The notes: a model not told the origin generated them from the sequence alone. A stretch of 64,000 nt of DNA from Acidovorax sp. T1 (GCF_002176815.1 NZ_CP021650.1:1-64000), one strand, 5' to 3'. Shown: positions 9,525-17,770, numbered from the stretch's first letter. A program made the numbers and translations.

Positions 9525-11761
9525 CTACTCCTTCCTTTCGACGTTTTGATGGAGCCTTTCGCGGTGATCGAGACGGCATCGCCGACCGCGATGCGCGTCA
9601 AGCGCCGGGCCGTGGCCTGGTCGATGGGCATAACCATGACCTCATCACCTCGTTTCAAGAGGGCCAGCGCCTGGCCCTCGATAGTCCTGGTGCCCTGGAA
9701 CGTGAGCGCACCATCACCGGCAGTATATCGGGAATGCTTCGGTATATCGAAACCTTTTAGGCGCTTTGCCTCGCGTTCGGCGATGTACTTGTCGGCGGCG
9801 GCGACGCCCGGCGGCGTCTGGCCTACTCCTGTTCCTGGCCGAGAAATTCCCCGTCGCAGTGCGTGATCTGGTTGGGTTCCTTGCTGCTCCACGTGACGAG
9901 GAACATCACGCGGCAATAGCACTTCACTTCCGCCGGCGATGCGAACCACACCGAGTTCGGACAGTGCTCGCAAACGGTGCTGGCTTTGGGGCGGCGGTTT
10001 TCTTCCAAGGCGTCCAACGTCGGGCTTCCGGTGGACGGTGGCGGCGTGAAGGCCGGCGTCGGCGCGGTCGCCTCGGCCGGCGGCTGGCCGGCCGTCGCCT
10101 GCTCGGGCGACGGCTGCGGCTCCGGTAGCGTGCTGGTCGGCAGCGGGCCGCTGTCCAGGGCCGCCAGCGCCGCGTCCAGTTCGTCCTCGATGCTCTGGTC
10201 TTTCGGTTCGCTCATGGGTGTTCTCCTTGTTCAAAAGCGCCTGCCGCCGGCTCTCAAGAGCCGGATCGGTGAAGGTGATGGGTAGCTGGGAATCGACGGC
10301 GGCGCGGATCATCTGCGCCTTGAACTCCACCGTGCCGTTGACGGTGATGCGGTTGCCGTAGCGTTGCATCGCCAGGCGCAGGGCTTCTTGCAGCCCTTCG
10401 CGCGTGGCCTCGCGGGAGACTTGCAGGCGGTCACCGTCATCGCGCACGGCGCTCATGCCGGCGCGGAAGATGATCGTCCCCTTCTTCGTGATGTTGTCCA
10501 CCGCCGGCGCGTGGCCGGGCTTCGCCTGGCCCTCGCCCCGGATGGTGTTGCCCTTGAGGCCCTGGGCCGCCTCGCGGGCGCGCAGGGCGGCCAGGGCGTC
10601 GGCGCCGCCGTGCTGCGCCTCCTTCTTGAGCCAGTCGGCCCACGTGCGCCGGCGGTGCTCGGCGTAGAGGGCCGTGCGCTCCTGCTGGAACTGCTTGTTG
10701 ATCGCCTGGATTTCGCTGCGCAGGGCCTTGCTCGCCTGGGCGTACAGCAGCTTCTTGTTCGCGCGGCCCTCGCCGACCACCTTAATCGTGGCGCGGCGCA
10801 GGCGGTTCGACCTCTTGGCCGCCTCGATCAGCCGATCCTTGCGATGCCGGGCGCGCTCCAGGGCCTGGGCGCGCGCCGTGGTCAAGTTCTGCTGCTCGGC
10901 CTTGTACTTCGCGTACAGCTCCACGGTGTTGACGCGAAGGCGGATGGGGTCTTTGCGGTACTGCCGCTTCGCGGTGGTTTGCGCCTGCCGTTCGGGCGAA
11001 GCCTCGAACGGGCCAAGCCGCGCCTCCAGGCTCGGCTTGGAAAGGTCGCGGGCTACTGTGCTCGCCTTCACCATCGTTCCGTCGCCGGCCTCGAACACGA
11101 GGCCATTGGCGCGGACGCGCAGCTCCATTCCGTTGTCGCGCATGACCTGGTGCAGTTCCTGCCAGGACTGCGCGCCCTTGATCTCGTCCAGGCACTCGCG
11201 CTTGACCCAGCCGACCAGGCTTTCAACGCCGGCATGCCGCTCCATGTCGGCGGCCCGGCCCTCCGCGCCGCGCTTGCGCGGCTCGTGGTTGTCGCGCTCC
11301 AGGCCGTAGTCGCGCTCCAGGGCCGTGCAGAGTTCCGCCAGCGCCCGGTGCGGGTAGTACGGCTCGTGCATCGTGTGCCGCGTCGGGTGAATCTTGTTGA
11401 TGGCGATGTGGATGTGCAGGTTGTCGGTGTCGTTGTGGACGGCACTGATTCGCTGATGCTCGCCATAACCCAGCCCGACGCAGATGCGTTCCTCAATCGC
11501 GCGCAAGGTGTCGGCGCTGGGCTGCTCGCCGGCCCGGAAGCTGACGATCAGGTGGTAGGTCTTGTCGCCCTTCGCGCGGGTGTTCGTGTGCTGGGTCGCC
11601 AGCACCTCCGTGATGGCGTCCTGGATGGAACCGGCTTCGCAGTTCGTCGCCTGCACGTGGCCCAGCCGGTGGTCTTTGCTTTGGGCGTCGGTGATGTAGT
11701 TCGCCAGGCCCGCGAAGTCGCTCTTGCCAAGCGAGCGCATCGGCACGTGCTTGGCGATCAT
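9521..11761 (-). CDS. traI: TraI relaxase
   Basis: DNA relaxase that cleaves the oriT nic site and stays bound to the 5' end of the transferred strand. 746 residues, N-terminal relaxase domain of the MOBP class. The catalytic tyrosine is Tyr22 (LANYITDAQ), and the histidine motif HNDTDNLHIHIAINK is at about residues 108-121. The C-terminal half is Arg/Ala-rich, and part of it overlaps the nested gene traH in another frame, which shapes its composition. Read leftward from the traJ side, with a KorB operator 18 bp upstream. The start ATG at 11761 places Tyr22 exactly where RP4 TraI has it. Confidence 0.95.
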   Translation of the reverse strand: MIAKHVPMRSLGKSDFAGLANYITDAQSKDHRLGHVQATNCEAGSIQDAITEVLATQHTNTRAKGDKTYHLIVSFRAGEQPSADTLRAIEERICVGLGYGEHQRISAVHNDTDNLHIHIAINKIHPTRHTMHEPYYPHRALAELCTALERDYGLERDNHEPRKRGAEGRAADMERHAGVESLVGWVKRECLDEIKGAQSWQELHQVMRDNGMELRVRANGLVFEAGDGTMVKASTVARDLSKPSLEARLGPFEASPERQAQTTAKRQYRKDPIRLRVNTVELYAKYKAEQQNLTTARAQALERARHRKDRLIEAAKRSNRLRRATIKVVGEGRANKKLLYAQASKALRSEIQAINKQFQQERTALYAEHRRRTWADWLKKEAQHGGADALAALRAREAAQGLKGNTIRGEGQAKPGHAPAVDNITKKGTIIFRAGMSAVRDDGDRLQVSREATREGLQEALRLAMQRYGNRITVNGTVEFKAQMIRAAVDSQLPITFTDPALESRRQALLNKENTHERTERPEHRGRTGRGAGGPGQRPAADQHATGAAAVARAGDGRPAAGRGDRADAGLHAATVHRKPDVGRLGRKPPPQSQHRLRALSELGVVRIAGGSEVLLPRDVPRHVEQQGTQPDHALRRGISRPGTGVGQTPPGVAAADKYIAEREAKRLKGFDIPKHSRYTAGDGALTFQGTRTIEGQALALLKRGDEVMVMPIDQATARRLTRIAVGDAVSITAKGSIKTSKGRSR
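9823..10215 (-). CDS. traH: TraH, encoded inside traI
   Basis: A 130-residue acidic, Pro-rich protein (N-terminus MSEPKDQSIEDELDAALAAL) read in a different frame wholly within traI, as traH is in RP4. In RP4 TraH stabilises the TraI-TraJ-oriT relaxosome. A Cys-rich patch (CEHCPNSVWF and CYCRV) in the C-terminal half is seen. The start is preceded by an AAGGAGAACACC ribosome-binding site on the leftward strand, supporting real translation. Confidence 0.8.
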   Translation of the reverse strand: MSEPKDQSIEDELDAALAALDSGPLPTSTLPEPQPSPEQATAGQPPAEATAPTPAFTPPPSTGSPTLDALEENRRPKASTVCEHCPNSVWFASPAEVKCYCRVMFLVTWSSKEPNQITHCDGEFLGQEQE

Positions 11762-11778
11762 GGCCGCCCCTCCGGCTT

Positions 11779-11791
11779 TTTAGCCGCTAAA
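11779..11791. promoter_or_regulatory. KorB operator between traJ and traI
   Basis: Perfect 13-bp OB palindrome in the 34-bp gap between the traJ stop and the traI start. Confidence 0.88.
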
Positions 11792-11795
11792 GAAG

Positions 11796-12170
11796 TCAAG
11801 GCTCGGCCCTCGGCTGAACCACGGCCTTCATGATCCGGCTCATTTCGTCCTGGGTGGCCTCGATCCGGCCCAGCAGGGCCAGGATGGTCGCCTCGCCGAA
11901 CTGGAGCGTTCGCACGTCATCGGTCAGCCAGAGCTTGAGCAGGCCGCCAAGGCGGCCAAGGTCGCCGTTGACGCGCACCAGCTCGCGCACGTGCTGGTAG
12001 TCCATGACGCCCTTGATCTGGTAGCCCTGGCCCACGTCGCGCAGATAGCGCGCCACGCTGACGCCCGCCCTCTTGGCGTTCGCCTCGATCTCGTCTTTCT
12101 CTTCGGGGAACACCGGCACCCGCAGGTGCTGCCGCCGCCGGCGGCCGTGTTCCTTTTCGTCGTTCTCCAT
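11796..12170 (-). CDS. traJ: TraJ oriT-binding relaxosome protein
   Basis: Ribbon-helix-helix-type DNA-binding accessory protein that recognises the inverted repeat next to nic and guides TraI there. 124 residues; a basic N-terminus (MENDEKEHGRRRRQ) is followed by an LRVPVFPEEKDEIEANAKRAG segment typical of MobC/TraJ relaxosome proteins. First gene of the leftward tra operon, starting right at oriT, so its promoter lies inside oriT and is probably subject to TraK/TrbA autoregulation as in RP4. The start ATG at 12170 has the sequence GAGGC upstream. Confidence 0.92.
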   Translation of the reverse strand: MENDEKEHGRRRRQHLRVPVFPEEKDEIEANAKRAGVSVARYLRDVGQGYQIKGVMDYQHVRELVRVNGDLGRLGGLLKLWLTDDVRTLQFGEATILALLGRIEATQDEMSRIMKAVVQPRAEP

Positions 12171-12543
12171 GCCTCGCCTCGTCTCTCATGCCGGCGGTAG
12201 CCGGCTGCCTCGCAGAGCAGGATGACCCGTTGAGCGCCCCCGGCGCGAATAAGGGACAGTGAAGATAGATAACCGGCTCGCCGGTTAGCTAACTTCACAC
12301 ATCCTGCCCGCCTTACGGCGTTAATAACACCAAGGAAAGTCTACACCAGCCATTACGATTTATCCGCAACTATCGCGCTATCAGGCCGCAAAAGCAGCAA
12401 CGGATATAGCGAAACCCGCCACAATGGCCCATAATGCCGCTATCGAAGCGTGCCAATGCACGCCGATAGCGGACTTTTTGCGTTTCCGTAGCGCCGCTTA
12501 GTAGCGTTACATTTGCGATGAGAGGATTAGATGGACGAACACG
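12171..12543. other. oriT: Origin of transfer, oriT (nic at 12306/12307)
   Basis: Gap between divergent traJ and traK. It holds the IncP nic motif ATCCTG at 12301-12306 within CTTCACACATCCTGCCCGCC. The TraJ-type inverted repeat ACCGGCTCGCCGGT is at 12272-12285, and the GAATAAGGGACAGTGAAG segment at 12246-12263 is shared with RP4 oriT. Cleavage is expected after 12306. The right part (12320-12540) is AT-richer and should carry the traK promoter and intrinsic bend. Confidence 0.93.
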
Positions 12544-12942
12544 ATGCCAAAGACCTACCCCGAAGAGCTGGCTGAATGGGTGAAGGGACGGGAAGCCAAG
12601 AAGCCGCGCCAGGACAAGCACGTGGTCGCGTTCCTGGCCGTCAAGAGCGACGTTCAAGCGGCGCTCGATGCGGGCTATGCGATGAAAACGATCTGGGAGC
12701 ACATGAAGGAAACCGGCCGGCTGCGCTGTCGGTACGAAACCTTCACCCAGCACGTGAAGCGGTACATCAAGGCCGCGCCGGTAGCTTCCCCGCCGCCTCC
12801 CGCCACTCCCCCGGACAGCCAGCCCAAGGGCGCGAAGCCCGAGCCGAAGGCCGCCCCGCCGGCCTCGGAATCCAAGAGTGAGCCGCCCAAGATCGGCGGC
12901 TTCACGTTTGATGCGACTCCAAAGAAAGAGGATTTACTGTAA
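12544..12942 (+). CDS. traK: TraK oriT-wrapping protein
   Basis: DNA-binding protein that wraps the traK-proximal side of oriT and assists relaxosome formation. 132 residues, basic N-terminal half (MPKTYPEELAEWVKGREAKK) with a helix-turn-helix-like stretch (residues 35-80) and a Pro/Ala-rich linker (80-115). First gene of the rightward traKLM operon. It overlaps traL by one base, so translation is coupled. IncP synteny is exact. Confidence 0.93.
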   Translation: MPKTYPEELAEWVKGREAKKPRQDKHVVAFLAVKSDVQAALDAGYAMKTIWEHMKETGRLRCRYETFTQHVKRYIKAAPVASPPPPATPPDSQPKGAKPEPKAAPPASESKSEPPKIGGFTFDATPKKEDLL

Positions 12943-13667
12943 TGGCGAAAATTCACATGGTTCTGCAAGGCAAGGGCGGCGTCGGCAAGTCGATGATCGC
13001 GGCCACCATCGCGCAGTACAAAGCCGGCAAGGGACAGAAGCCGCTTTGCATCGACACCGATCCGGTGAACGCGACGTTCGAGGGCTACAAAGCCCTCAAC
13101 GTGCGCCGGCTCAACATCATGGACGGCGACGAGATCAACACCCGGAATTTCGACGCCCTGGTCGAGATGATCGCGTCGGCCGAGGGCGACGTCATCATCG
13201 ACAACGGGGCCAGCTCGTTCGTGCCGCTGTCGCACTACCTCATCAGCAACCAGGTGCCGGCGCTGCTCCAGGACATGGGCCACGAACTCGTGGTGCATAC
13301 GGTCGTCACCGGCGGCCAGGCCCTGGTGGACACGGTGAGCGGCTTCGCCCAGCTCGCCAGCCAGTTCCCGGCCGAATGCCTGTTCGTGGTCTGGCTGAAC
13401 CCGTATTGGGGGCCAATCGAGCACGAGGGCAAGGGGTTCGAGCAGTTGAAGGCGTACACGGCCAACAAGGGCCGTGTGTCCGCCATCATCCAGATTCCGG
13501 CGCTGAAAGAGGAAACCTACGGCCGCGACTTCGCCGAAATGCTCCAGGATCGGCGCACCTTCGATGAGGCCCTGGCCGATTCGGCGCTCACGATCATGAC
13601 GCGGCAGCGGCTCAAGATCGTGAAAACCCAGCTCTTCGCCCAGCTCGAAAACGCGGCGGTGCTCTGA
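12942..13667 (+). CDS. traL: TraL, ParA-like P-loop ATPase
   Basis: P-loop ATPase of the ParA/MinD type, 241 residues, with a deviant Walker A GKGGVGKS at residues 10-17, CIDTDP near 34 (Walker A') and DVIIDNGAS near 85 (Walker B region). TraL belongs to the IncP transfer leader operon; its role is not firmly defined and may be positioning or regulation during mating. It overlaps traK and traM by one base on each side. Confidence 0.92.
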   Translation: MAKIHMVLQGKGGVGKSMIAATIAQYKAGKGQKPLCIDTDPVNATFEGYKALNVRRLNIMDGDEINTRNFDALVEMIASAEGDVIIDNGASSFVPLSHYLISNQVPALLQDMGHELVVHTVVTGGQALVDTVSGFAQLASQFPAECLFVVWLNPYWGPIEHEGKGFEQLKAYTANKGRVSAIIQIPALKEETYGRDFAEMLQDRRTFDEALADSALTIMTRQRLKIVKTQLFAQLENAAVL

Positions 13668-14107
13668 TGGCGGCCGACGACAAGATCGAGGAGCTGATAC
13701 GGGAGATCGCGGCCAAGCACGGCATCGCCGTGGGCCGCGACGATCCGATCTTGATCCTCCAGACCATCAACATGAAGCTGATGCAGGACAGCGCATCGGC
13801 CCAGCAGGAAATCTTGGACGCCTTCAAGTCGGAACTGGAGTCCATCGCCCACCGATGGGGTGATGACGCCAAGGGAAAGGCGGAAAGGACGCTCAACGCG
13901 GCGTTGGCGGCCAGCAAGGACGCCATGACGCGGGGAATGCAGGAGGGCGCGAAGGCGGCCGCCGAGGCCGTGCGGCGTGAGGTTGAGGCGGTGACGGCGC
14001 AGCTCGTCGCGCCGATCCGCGAGGCGCGGCGCGTCGCCATGATGAACATGGTCGCGGCCGGCATGGCGGTCGTGGCCGCCGGCCTGGCCCTGTGGGCCTC
14101 GCTGTAG
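13667..14107 (+). CDS. traM: TraM
   Basis: A 146-residue protein with an amphipathic helical middle (residues 45-110, rich in Ala/Lys/Glu) and one C-terminal membrane segment (about 125-146, AAGMAVVAAGLALWASL), so it is probably tail-anchored in the inner membrane. Third gene of traKLM and the last before a bidirectional terminator. TraM raises transfer efficiency in RP4, but its mechanism is not known. Starts on the traL stop. Confidence 0.88.
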   Translation: MAADDKIEELIREIAAKHGIAVGRDDPILILQTINMKLMQDSASAQQEILDAFKSELESIAHRWGDDAKGKAERTLNAALAASKDAMTRGMQEGAKAAAEAVRREVEAVTAQLVAPIREARRVAMMNMVAAGMAVVAAGLALWASL

Positions 14108-14124
14108 ATGGCGATGCGGGATCT

Positions 14125-14272
14125 CATCGTCAGAACTGGCGATGGTCGACCGCGCCGGCGGCATCGCCAGGTTCGGCGATGCTGGCCAGCTCCCGGCATC
14201 GTCGCTTGTGACGATGCTGCAGGATGATTCCGCCAGGCCCTCGGCGGGCCTCCCTCGCCAGAAATGGCGATG
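14125..14272. repeat. Cluster 1 of 22-bp quasi-palindromes
   Basis: Four imperfect palindromes of the form GCATCGYC-NNNNN-TGGCGATGC: 14125-14144, 14161-14182, 14196-14217 and 14254-14272. The same family recurs in klcB, downstream of trfA and before upf31.0. The cluster sits between traM and the terminator. Confidence 0.75.
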
Positions 14273-14282
14273 CTCGAGAAAA

Positions 14283-14309
14283 AAGCCCGGCGACCGCCGG
14301 GCTTCGTTT
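14283..14309. terminator. Bidirectional terminator between traM and kfrC
   Basis: Perfect 10-bp arms (14283-14292 and 14295-14304) with A-run on the left and T-run on the right. It can stop both the rightward traKLM and leftward kfr transcripts. Confidence 0.8.
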
Positions 14310-14963
14310 TTATGCGGGCCTGGCTGACAGGCCCAAGGACTGCGATCTCCCTGGCCGCTCCTGGGCCTGGGATTGCTTGCGCTCCTGCTCCTGCTTGCGC
14401 ATCAGCAGCTCATGCCGGCGGGCGGCCTCGCGCATGGCATCCCAATCGGAAGCCAGCTCGGGGTTCTCGGCGCGCATCTTGCGCGTCGCCAGCTCTTCGA
14501 TCTTCGGCGAGTGCAGGCCCATGCCTTCCTTGATCTCGCGGACGGCCTCCAGGCGCGCGTGAAGCGTCTGCAAGCGGGCCTGCTGCTGCGCCTGCTGGTT
14601 CTGCCAGGCTCGCTTAGAGCCGGGCAAGGAAAGCCGGCCAGGCGCGGACGCCTGGGTCTGCTGCAAGCGGGCCTGCTGCCGGTCGATCAGGTTTTCTAGC
14701 CTGTCCTCGATGTGCTCCACCTGGTCGTGCTTGGCCTGCACGTAGAGCGCCAGGGTTTCGGGGTAGGACTGCTCGACCGGGGCCGCCTCTAGGGTGGCCT
14801 GCTGCTCGATCTCGGCCGCCTGGGCGGCCTCCAGCAAGTCGGCTCCGGTGTCCTCGCGCGAAGCGCCGAAGGCGGCACCGCCGAGGGTGGCCGGCGCGCT
14901 GACGCGGGCCGGCTTGGTGGCGCGGCTCTCGGTGCCGCTGCCGGGGATGGTGAGTCGTTTCAA
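14310..14963 (-). CDS. kfrC: KfrC-like protein
   Basis: 217-residue protein at the position of kfrC in IncP-1beta plasmids (kfrA-kfrB-kfrC). The middle and C-terminal parts (about 65-190) are Gln/Glu/Ala/Arg-rich and strongly predicted as coiled coil. No enzymatic motif is visible. Kfr proteins are thought to support stable inheritance through a filament-like complex with KfrA and the partition proteins. Preceded by a KorB operator at 14978 in the 28-bp gap after kfrB. Naming rests on synteny. Confidence 0.78.
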   Translation of the reverse strand: MKRLTIPGSGTESRATKPARVSAPATLGGAAFGASREDTGADLLEAAQAAEIEQQATLEAAPVEQSYPETLALYVQAKHDQVEHIEDRLENLIDRQQARLQQTQASAPGRLSLPGSKRAWQNQQAQQQARLQTLHARLEAVREIKEGMGLHSPKIEELATRKMRAENPELASDWDAMREAARRHELLMRKQEQERKQSQAQERPGRSQSLGLSARPA

Positions 14964-14977
14964 GGGCGTGCCTCCTT

Positions 14978-14990
14978 TTTAGCCGCTAAA
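14978..14990. promoter_or_regulatory. KorB operator between kfrB and kfrC
   Basis: Perfect 13-bp OB palindrome TTTAGCCGCTAAA immediately after the kfrB stop. Confidence 0.88.
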
Positions 14991-14991
14991 G

Positions 14992-15339
14992 CTACATGGA
15001 GCGCCCCCGCGTCAGTTTCGGGGCCTCTGCGGCGACTGCCGCCTTGCCCTGGGCGTTGTAGCTGATGCTCTTTGCGCTCCCAATTTCAGGTACTTTATCG
15101 AAATCTGACCGAGCGTGCATGACAAAGTTCTTGCCGATCTGCTGGTACACGTTGGTGGCGTCGGCATGAACGATCACGCCGGCGTGGGTCTGCTTCTTGT
15201 CGGCCGCTTGGGCCGTGTACAGGTTGTAGATGCCGGGCTTCAACGCGCCCGCCTTGTCTACTTTCTGATTCGTCCAAGCGCCGTCCTTTTCGGCCTGAAC
15301 GATGCGTTGACCGTTCATGACCAAGAGGCGTTCTTTCAT
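14992..15339 (-). CDS. kfrB: KfrB-like protein
   Basis: 115-residue basic protein with a beta-rich pattern (N-terminus MKERLLVMNGQRIVQAEKDG) and a segment HAGVIVHADATNVYQQIGKN. It matches the small IncP-1 protein called KfrB (formerly upf54.8), also found as a KfrB domain in other plasmid proteins. It acts in stable maintenance with KfrA and KfrC; the biochemical role is unknown. It lies 170 bp after kfrA, from which it is separated by a hairpin terminator. Confidence 0.8.
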   Translation of the reverse strand: MKERLLVMNGQRIVQAEKDGAWTNQKVDKAGALKPGIYNLYTAQAADKKQTHAGVIVHADATNVYQQIGKNFVMHARSDFDKVPEIGSAKSISYNAQGKAAVAAEAPKLTRGRSM

Positions 15340-15408
15340 CGGGCACTCCTATGGTTGCCGTGGTTCTCAAAAGGGTGATGGTGGCCCCATGCAAGCCGCG
15401 CTCCAACA

Positions 15409-15440
15409 AAAAAGCCGACCTCGGCAAAGCGAGGCCGGCT
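15409..15440 (-). terminator. Terminator behind kfrA
   Basis: GC stem GCCGACCTCG/CGAGGCCGGC preceded on + by six A. Read leftward it is a stem with a T-run, about 70 bp after the kfrA stop. It may attenuate rather than stop transcription into kfrB. Confidence 0.7.
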
Positions 15441-15509
15441 CTTCCCAGCGGCCGGGTTGTGCGTTTTGTCAGGGTTCCAGGGTAATTTTAAGGAAAACCA
15501 ACCGATTTA

Positions 15510-16541
15510 TCAGGTCTTTTTGCGTCCGCCGCTGGTCGGATCGGCCGCCCGGCCTTGCGCCATGACGGTTTCCAGGGCCTCCAGCCGGCCGCGAAGCCCG
15601 GCCGCTTCCTCGCGGGCCTGGGCAGCGTCGCGCTTCGCCTGGTCGCGCTCGCCCTGGGCGGCGGTCAGCCGCTCGGCCTGGCGGTGTGCCTCGGCCGCCA
15701 TCGCCTTGCGCTGCTCCTGGTGGGCCTGCTCGGCCGCCTCGGCCTTGGCCTGCACCTTCACCAGCTCCGCGCGCACCTGGTCGCGCTCGGCGGCGGCCGC
15801 CTCGGTGGCCTTCCGCTGCTCGGCCTGAGCGGCGCGCGCCTGGTCGGTCGCCTGGTTCGCCCGCTCCAGGTCGGCACGCAGCTCGCCGGCGCGGCGCTCG
15901 ATCTCGGCGGTACGGCTGTTCGCGGCCGCGAGGTCGGCCCGCAGGGCCTCCACCTGGTCGGCGCTGGCCGTGGCCCTCTCCTGGGCCTTGTCGCGCTCTG
16001 CGCGCGCCTGGCGGGCTTCCTGATGGGCGTGATCCAGCTCCGTGCGCAGCTCGCCGGCCCTGGCCTCGGCCGTGGCCGCGCGCTCGCTGGTCGCCGCGAG
16101 CTTGCCGCGCAGCTCGTCGGCCTCGCCCTTGGCGGCCGCCTCGACGGCCTCCAGGGCCGCGACGCGGGCCTTGGCCTCGTCCAGCTCGCCGGTGAGCTGG
16201 TCGGCCAGCTCTGCGGCTTCCTGGCGCGCTGCTTCCGTCTCCTGGCGCACGGCCTCCAGCGCCTCGCGCTCGGCGGCCAGGCGGTTGTTCGCCATTTCCA
16301 GCGCCACGGCCCACAAGTCGCCGCCCAGCTCGGCCAGCTTGTCGGTGATCGCCTGCGGTGCCGGCTCGCGGATCGGGGCGGCCTGGCTGGCCTTGCGTGC
16401 GCGCCACTCGTTCATCGCCTCGCTGATGGTGGTGAAGCTGCCGCTGCCGAGCTGCTTGCGCACGTTCGCCAGCGTGGGGTTCTGGCCGGCCGCGTCCAGT
16501 TCGTCGGCCACCGCAAATATCTGCTCCTTCGAGATCGCCAT
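15510..16541 (-). CDS. kfrA: KfrA coiled-coil DNA-binding protein
   Basis: 343 residues. The N-terminal helix-turn-helix region (about 1-55, MAISKEQIFAVADEL ... GSGSFTTISEAMNEW) is followed by a very long alpha-helical coiled coil (about 75-325) of Ala/Glu/Arg/Gln repeats. In IncP plasmids KfrA is an autorepressor and forms intracellular filament-like structures that aid segregation. The start at 16541 is chosen because an AGGAGG site precedes it; the frame runs 20 codons further up, through the operator. A perfect palindrome 20 bp upstream is its likely operator. Confidence 0.92.
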   Translation of the reverse strand: MAISKEQIFAVADELDAAGQNPTLANVRKQLGSGSFTTISEAMNEWRARKASQAAPIREPAPQAITDKLAELGGDLWAVALEMANNRLAAEREALEAVRQETEAARQEAAELADQLTGELDEAKARVAALEAVEAAAKGEADELRGKLAATSERAATAEARAGELRTELDHAHQEARQARAERDKAQERATASADQVEALRADLAAANSRTAEIERRAGELRADLERANQATDQARAAQAEQRKATEAAAAERDQVRAELVKVQAKAEAAEQAHQEQRKAMAAEAHRQAERLTAAQGERDQAKRDAAQAREEAAGLRGRLEALETVMAQGRAADPTSGGRKKT

Positions 16542-16560
16542 GTCGGGCCTCCTTTGGCCG

Positions 16561-16599
16561 GTTGTATGTTGTAGCGTGTAGCATACTACAACATACAAC
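16561..16599. promoter_or_regulatory. KfrA operator
   Basis: Perfect inverted repeat with 14-bp arms (16561-16574 and 16586-16599) and an 11-bp spacer, next to the kfrA start. Position fits the KfrA autoregulatory site. Confidence 0.8.
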
Positions 16600-16611
16600 A
16601 CTACGCAAGCG

Positions 16612-16623
16612 GTTTAGCTGAAC
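16612..16623. promoter_or_regulatory. Variant KorA operator upstream of kfrA
   Basis: GTTTAGCTGAAC, one base off the KorA palindrome GTTTAGCTAAAC. It lies between the KfrA operator and a KorB operator, a KorA/KorB arrangement as at other IncP promoters. Confidence 0.65.
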
Positions 16624-16627
16624 TTTT

Positions 16628-16640
16628 TTTAGCGGCTAAA
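16628..16640. promoter_or_regulatory. KorB operator upstream of kfrA
   Basis: Perfect 13-bp OB palindrome TTTAGCGGCTAAA, five bases from the variant KorA site. Confidence 0.88.
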
Positions 16641-16648
16641 ACGCGGGC

Positions 16649-16676
16649 AAAAAAAAGCCCCGCTCGATGGCGGGGC
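16649..16676 (-). terminator. Terminator behind korB
   Basis: GCCCCGC/GCGGGGC stem with eight A on its left (T-run in the leftward transcript), 45 bp after the korB stop. It ends the korA-incC-korB operon. Confidence 0.8.
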
Positions 16677-16720
16677 GATGGGTGGGGGTCGGTGGTCGGC
16701 GATGCCCGGCGCTGGGCGTG

Positions 16721-17770
16721 TCAGCCCTCCAGCAGCGCGACAAGCTGCACGGTGCCAAGGTCGGCCTCGAACTCCTGGCCGTCATCCTCGTATTTGAGCC
16801 AGGCCCAGCCCTCGGCCGGGGGCCGGCGGTTGAGGATCAGCCGTGCCGGCCGGTCGTCGTGCTTGACCTGGATGATGGCCTTCTTGAGCTTGTCGGGGTC
16901 GGCCTCCTTCGGCTCCTTCTTCCCCTTGGCGTCATCATCCTGCGGCCCCTGCTCGCCGTCGCCGGCCTCGGCGTCGGTCTTGCCGGTCAGCGCATCGACG
17001 GTGTTGGGATCACGGTCGCCGTCCTCGTGACTGCGCTTGTCCTCCAGGAACTCGCGCAGCAGCTTCACCGAGCCGCGCGTCAGCTCCTGGCTGTCGTCGG
17101 CCAGCCAGGCGGCCACCTCGTCGGGGTTCTTCTTGTAGGCCGTCACCAGCTCGTTGATGACAGTCACGTCCTTGCCCCGGCCGCTATTGAACGCCTCGGC
17201 AATGGGTTCGGGCAAGTCCAGCAGCGTGACGTGCTGCGTGACGAAGGCCGGCGACTTGCCGATCTCCTTGGCGATCTCGCCCTTCTTCTTGCCCTTCGCC
17301 AGCTCGCGGCCGATGAAGTCGGCGATCTCACGCGCCGTCAGCTCATTGCGTTGCAGGTTCTCGATAACCTGGTCGGCCTCGTTGTAGTCGTTGTCGATGA
17401 AGGCCGGGATCGTGGTCTTGTGCGCCCACTTCGAGCCGCGATAGCGCCGCGCGCCGTGGTTGATGAGGTAGCGCCCCGGTGCGTCCGGGTTCTCGCGCAC
17501 GCTGATGGGCGACTTCACGCCGCGCGCTTTGATCGTCTCGCCGATCTCCGCGATGCTCTCCGGCGAGAAGCCGGGGTTGTCGGCCGTGCGCGGCTGGTGC
17601 GGGTCTTCGTCGATCAGGTCAAGCGGCAGCTCCTGCGGGCCTGCGCCGCCGGCGTTGGCCGCCGGCTGCTCGTTCAGCAGGCCGGCCAGGTCGCCCAGCC
17701 CGTCCAGGCCCAGCCCGGACGATTGCGGCTTGTCCTGCTCCTTCTTCTTGGCGTTGGTCTTGGCGCTCAT
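16721..17770 (-). CDS. korB: KorB global repressor and ParB partition protein
   Basis: DNA-binding ParB-family protein that represses many backbone promoters by binding the 13-bp OB sites and acts with IncC in active partition. 349 residues. ParB N-terminal box around 70-135 (RYLINHGARRYRGSKWA), helix-turn-helix around 160-185 (EIAKEIGKSPAFVTQHV), acidic linker, and C-terminal SH3-like dimerisation domain (about 295-349). Start MSAKTN overlaps the incC stop by 4 bp. At least eleven perfect OB sites occur in this window. In known KorB proteins CTP-dependent sliding lets distant OB sites act. Confidence 0.96.
   Translation of the reverse strand: MSAKTNAKKKEQDKPQSSGLGLDGLGDLAGLLNEQPAANAGGAGPQELPLDLIDEDPHQPRTADNPGFSPESIAEIGETIKARGVKSPISVRENPDAPGRYLINHGARRYRGSKWAHKTTIPAFIDNDYNEADQVIENLQRNELTAREIADFIGRELAKGKKKGEIAKEIGKSPAFVTQHVTLLDLPEPIAEAFNSGRGKDVTVINELVTAYKKNPDEVAAWLADDSQELTRGSVKLLREFLEDKRSHEDGDRDPNTVDALTGKTDAEAGDGEQGPQDDDAKGKKEPKEADPDKLKKAIIQVKHDDRPARLILNRRPPAEGWAWLKYEDDGQEFEADLGTVQLVALLEG

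Noticed and set aside
9725..9760. Motif CGGTATATCG in traI, also seen near the trbB promoter
   Set aside because: Only a 10-base match inside coding sequence; insufficient to call a TrbA operator.
12370..12753. 127-codon frame across oriT and traK on the - strand
   Set aside because: It crosses the traK promoter region and is antisense to traK, with no motif.
14125..14272. CRISPR-like array
   Set aside because: The repeats are imperfect palindromes with irregular spacing and no cas genes; four dispersed clusters do not fit a CRISPR.
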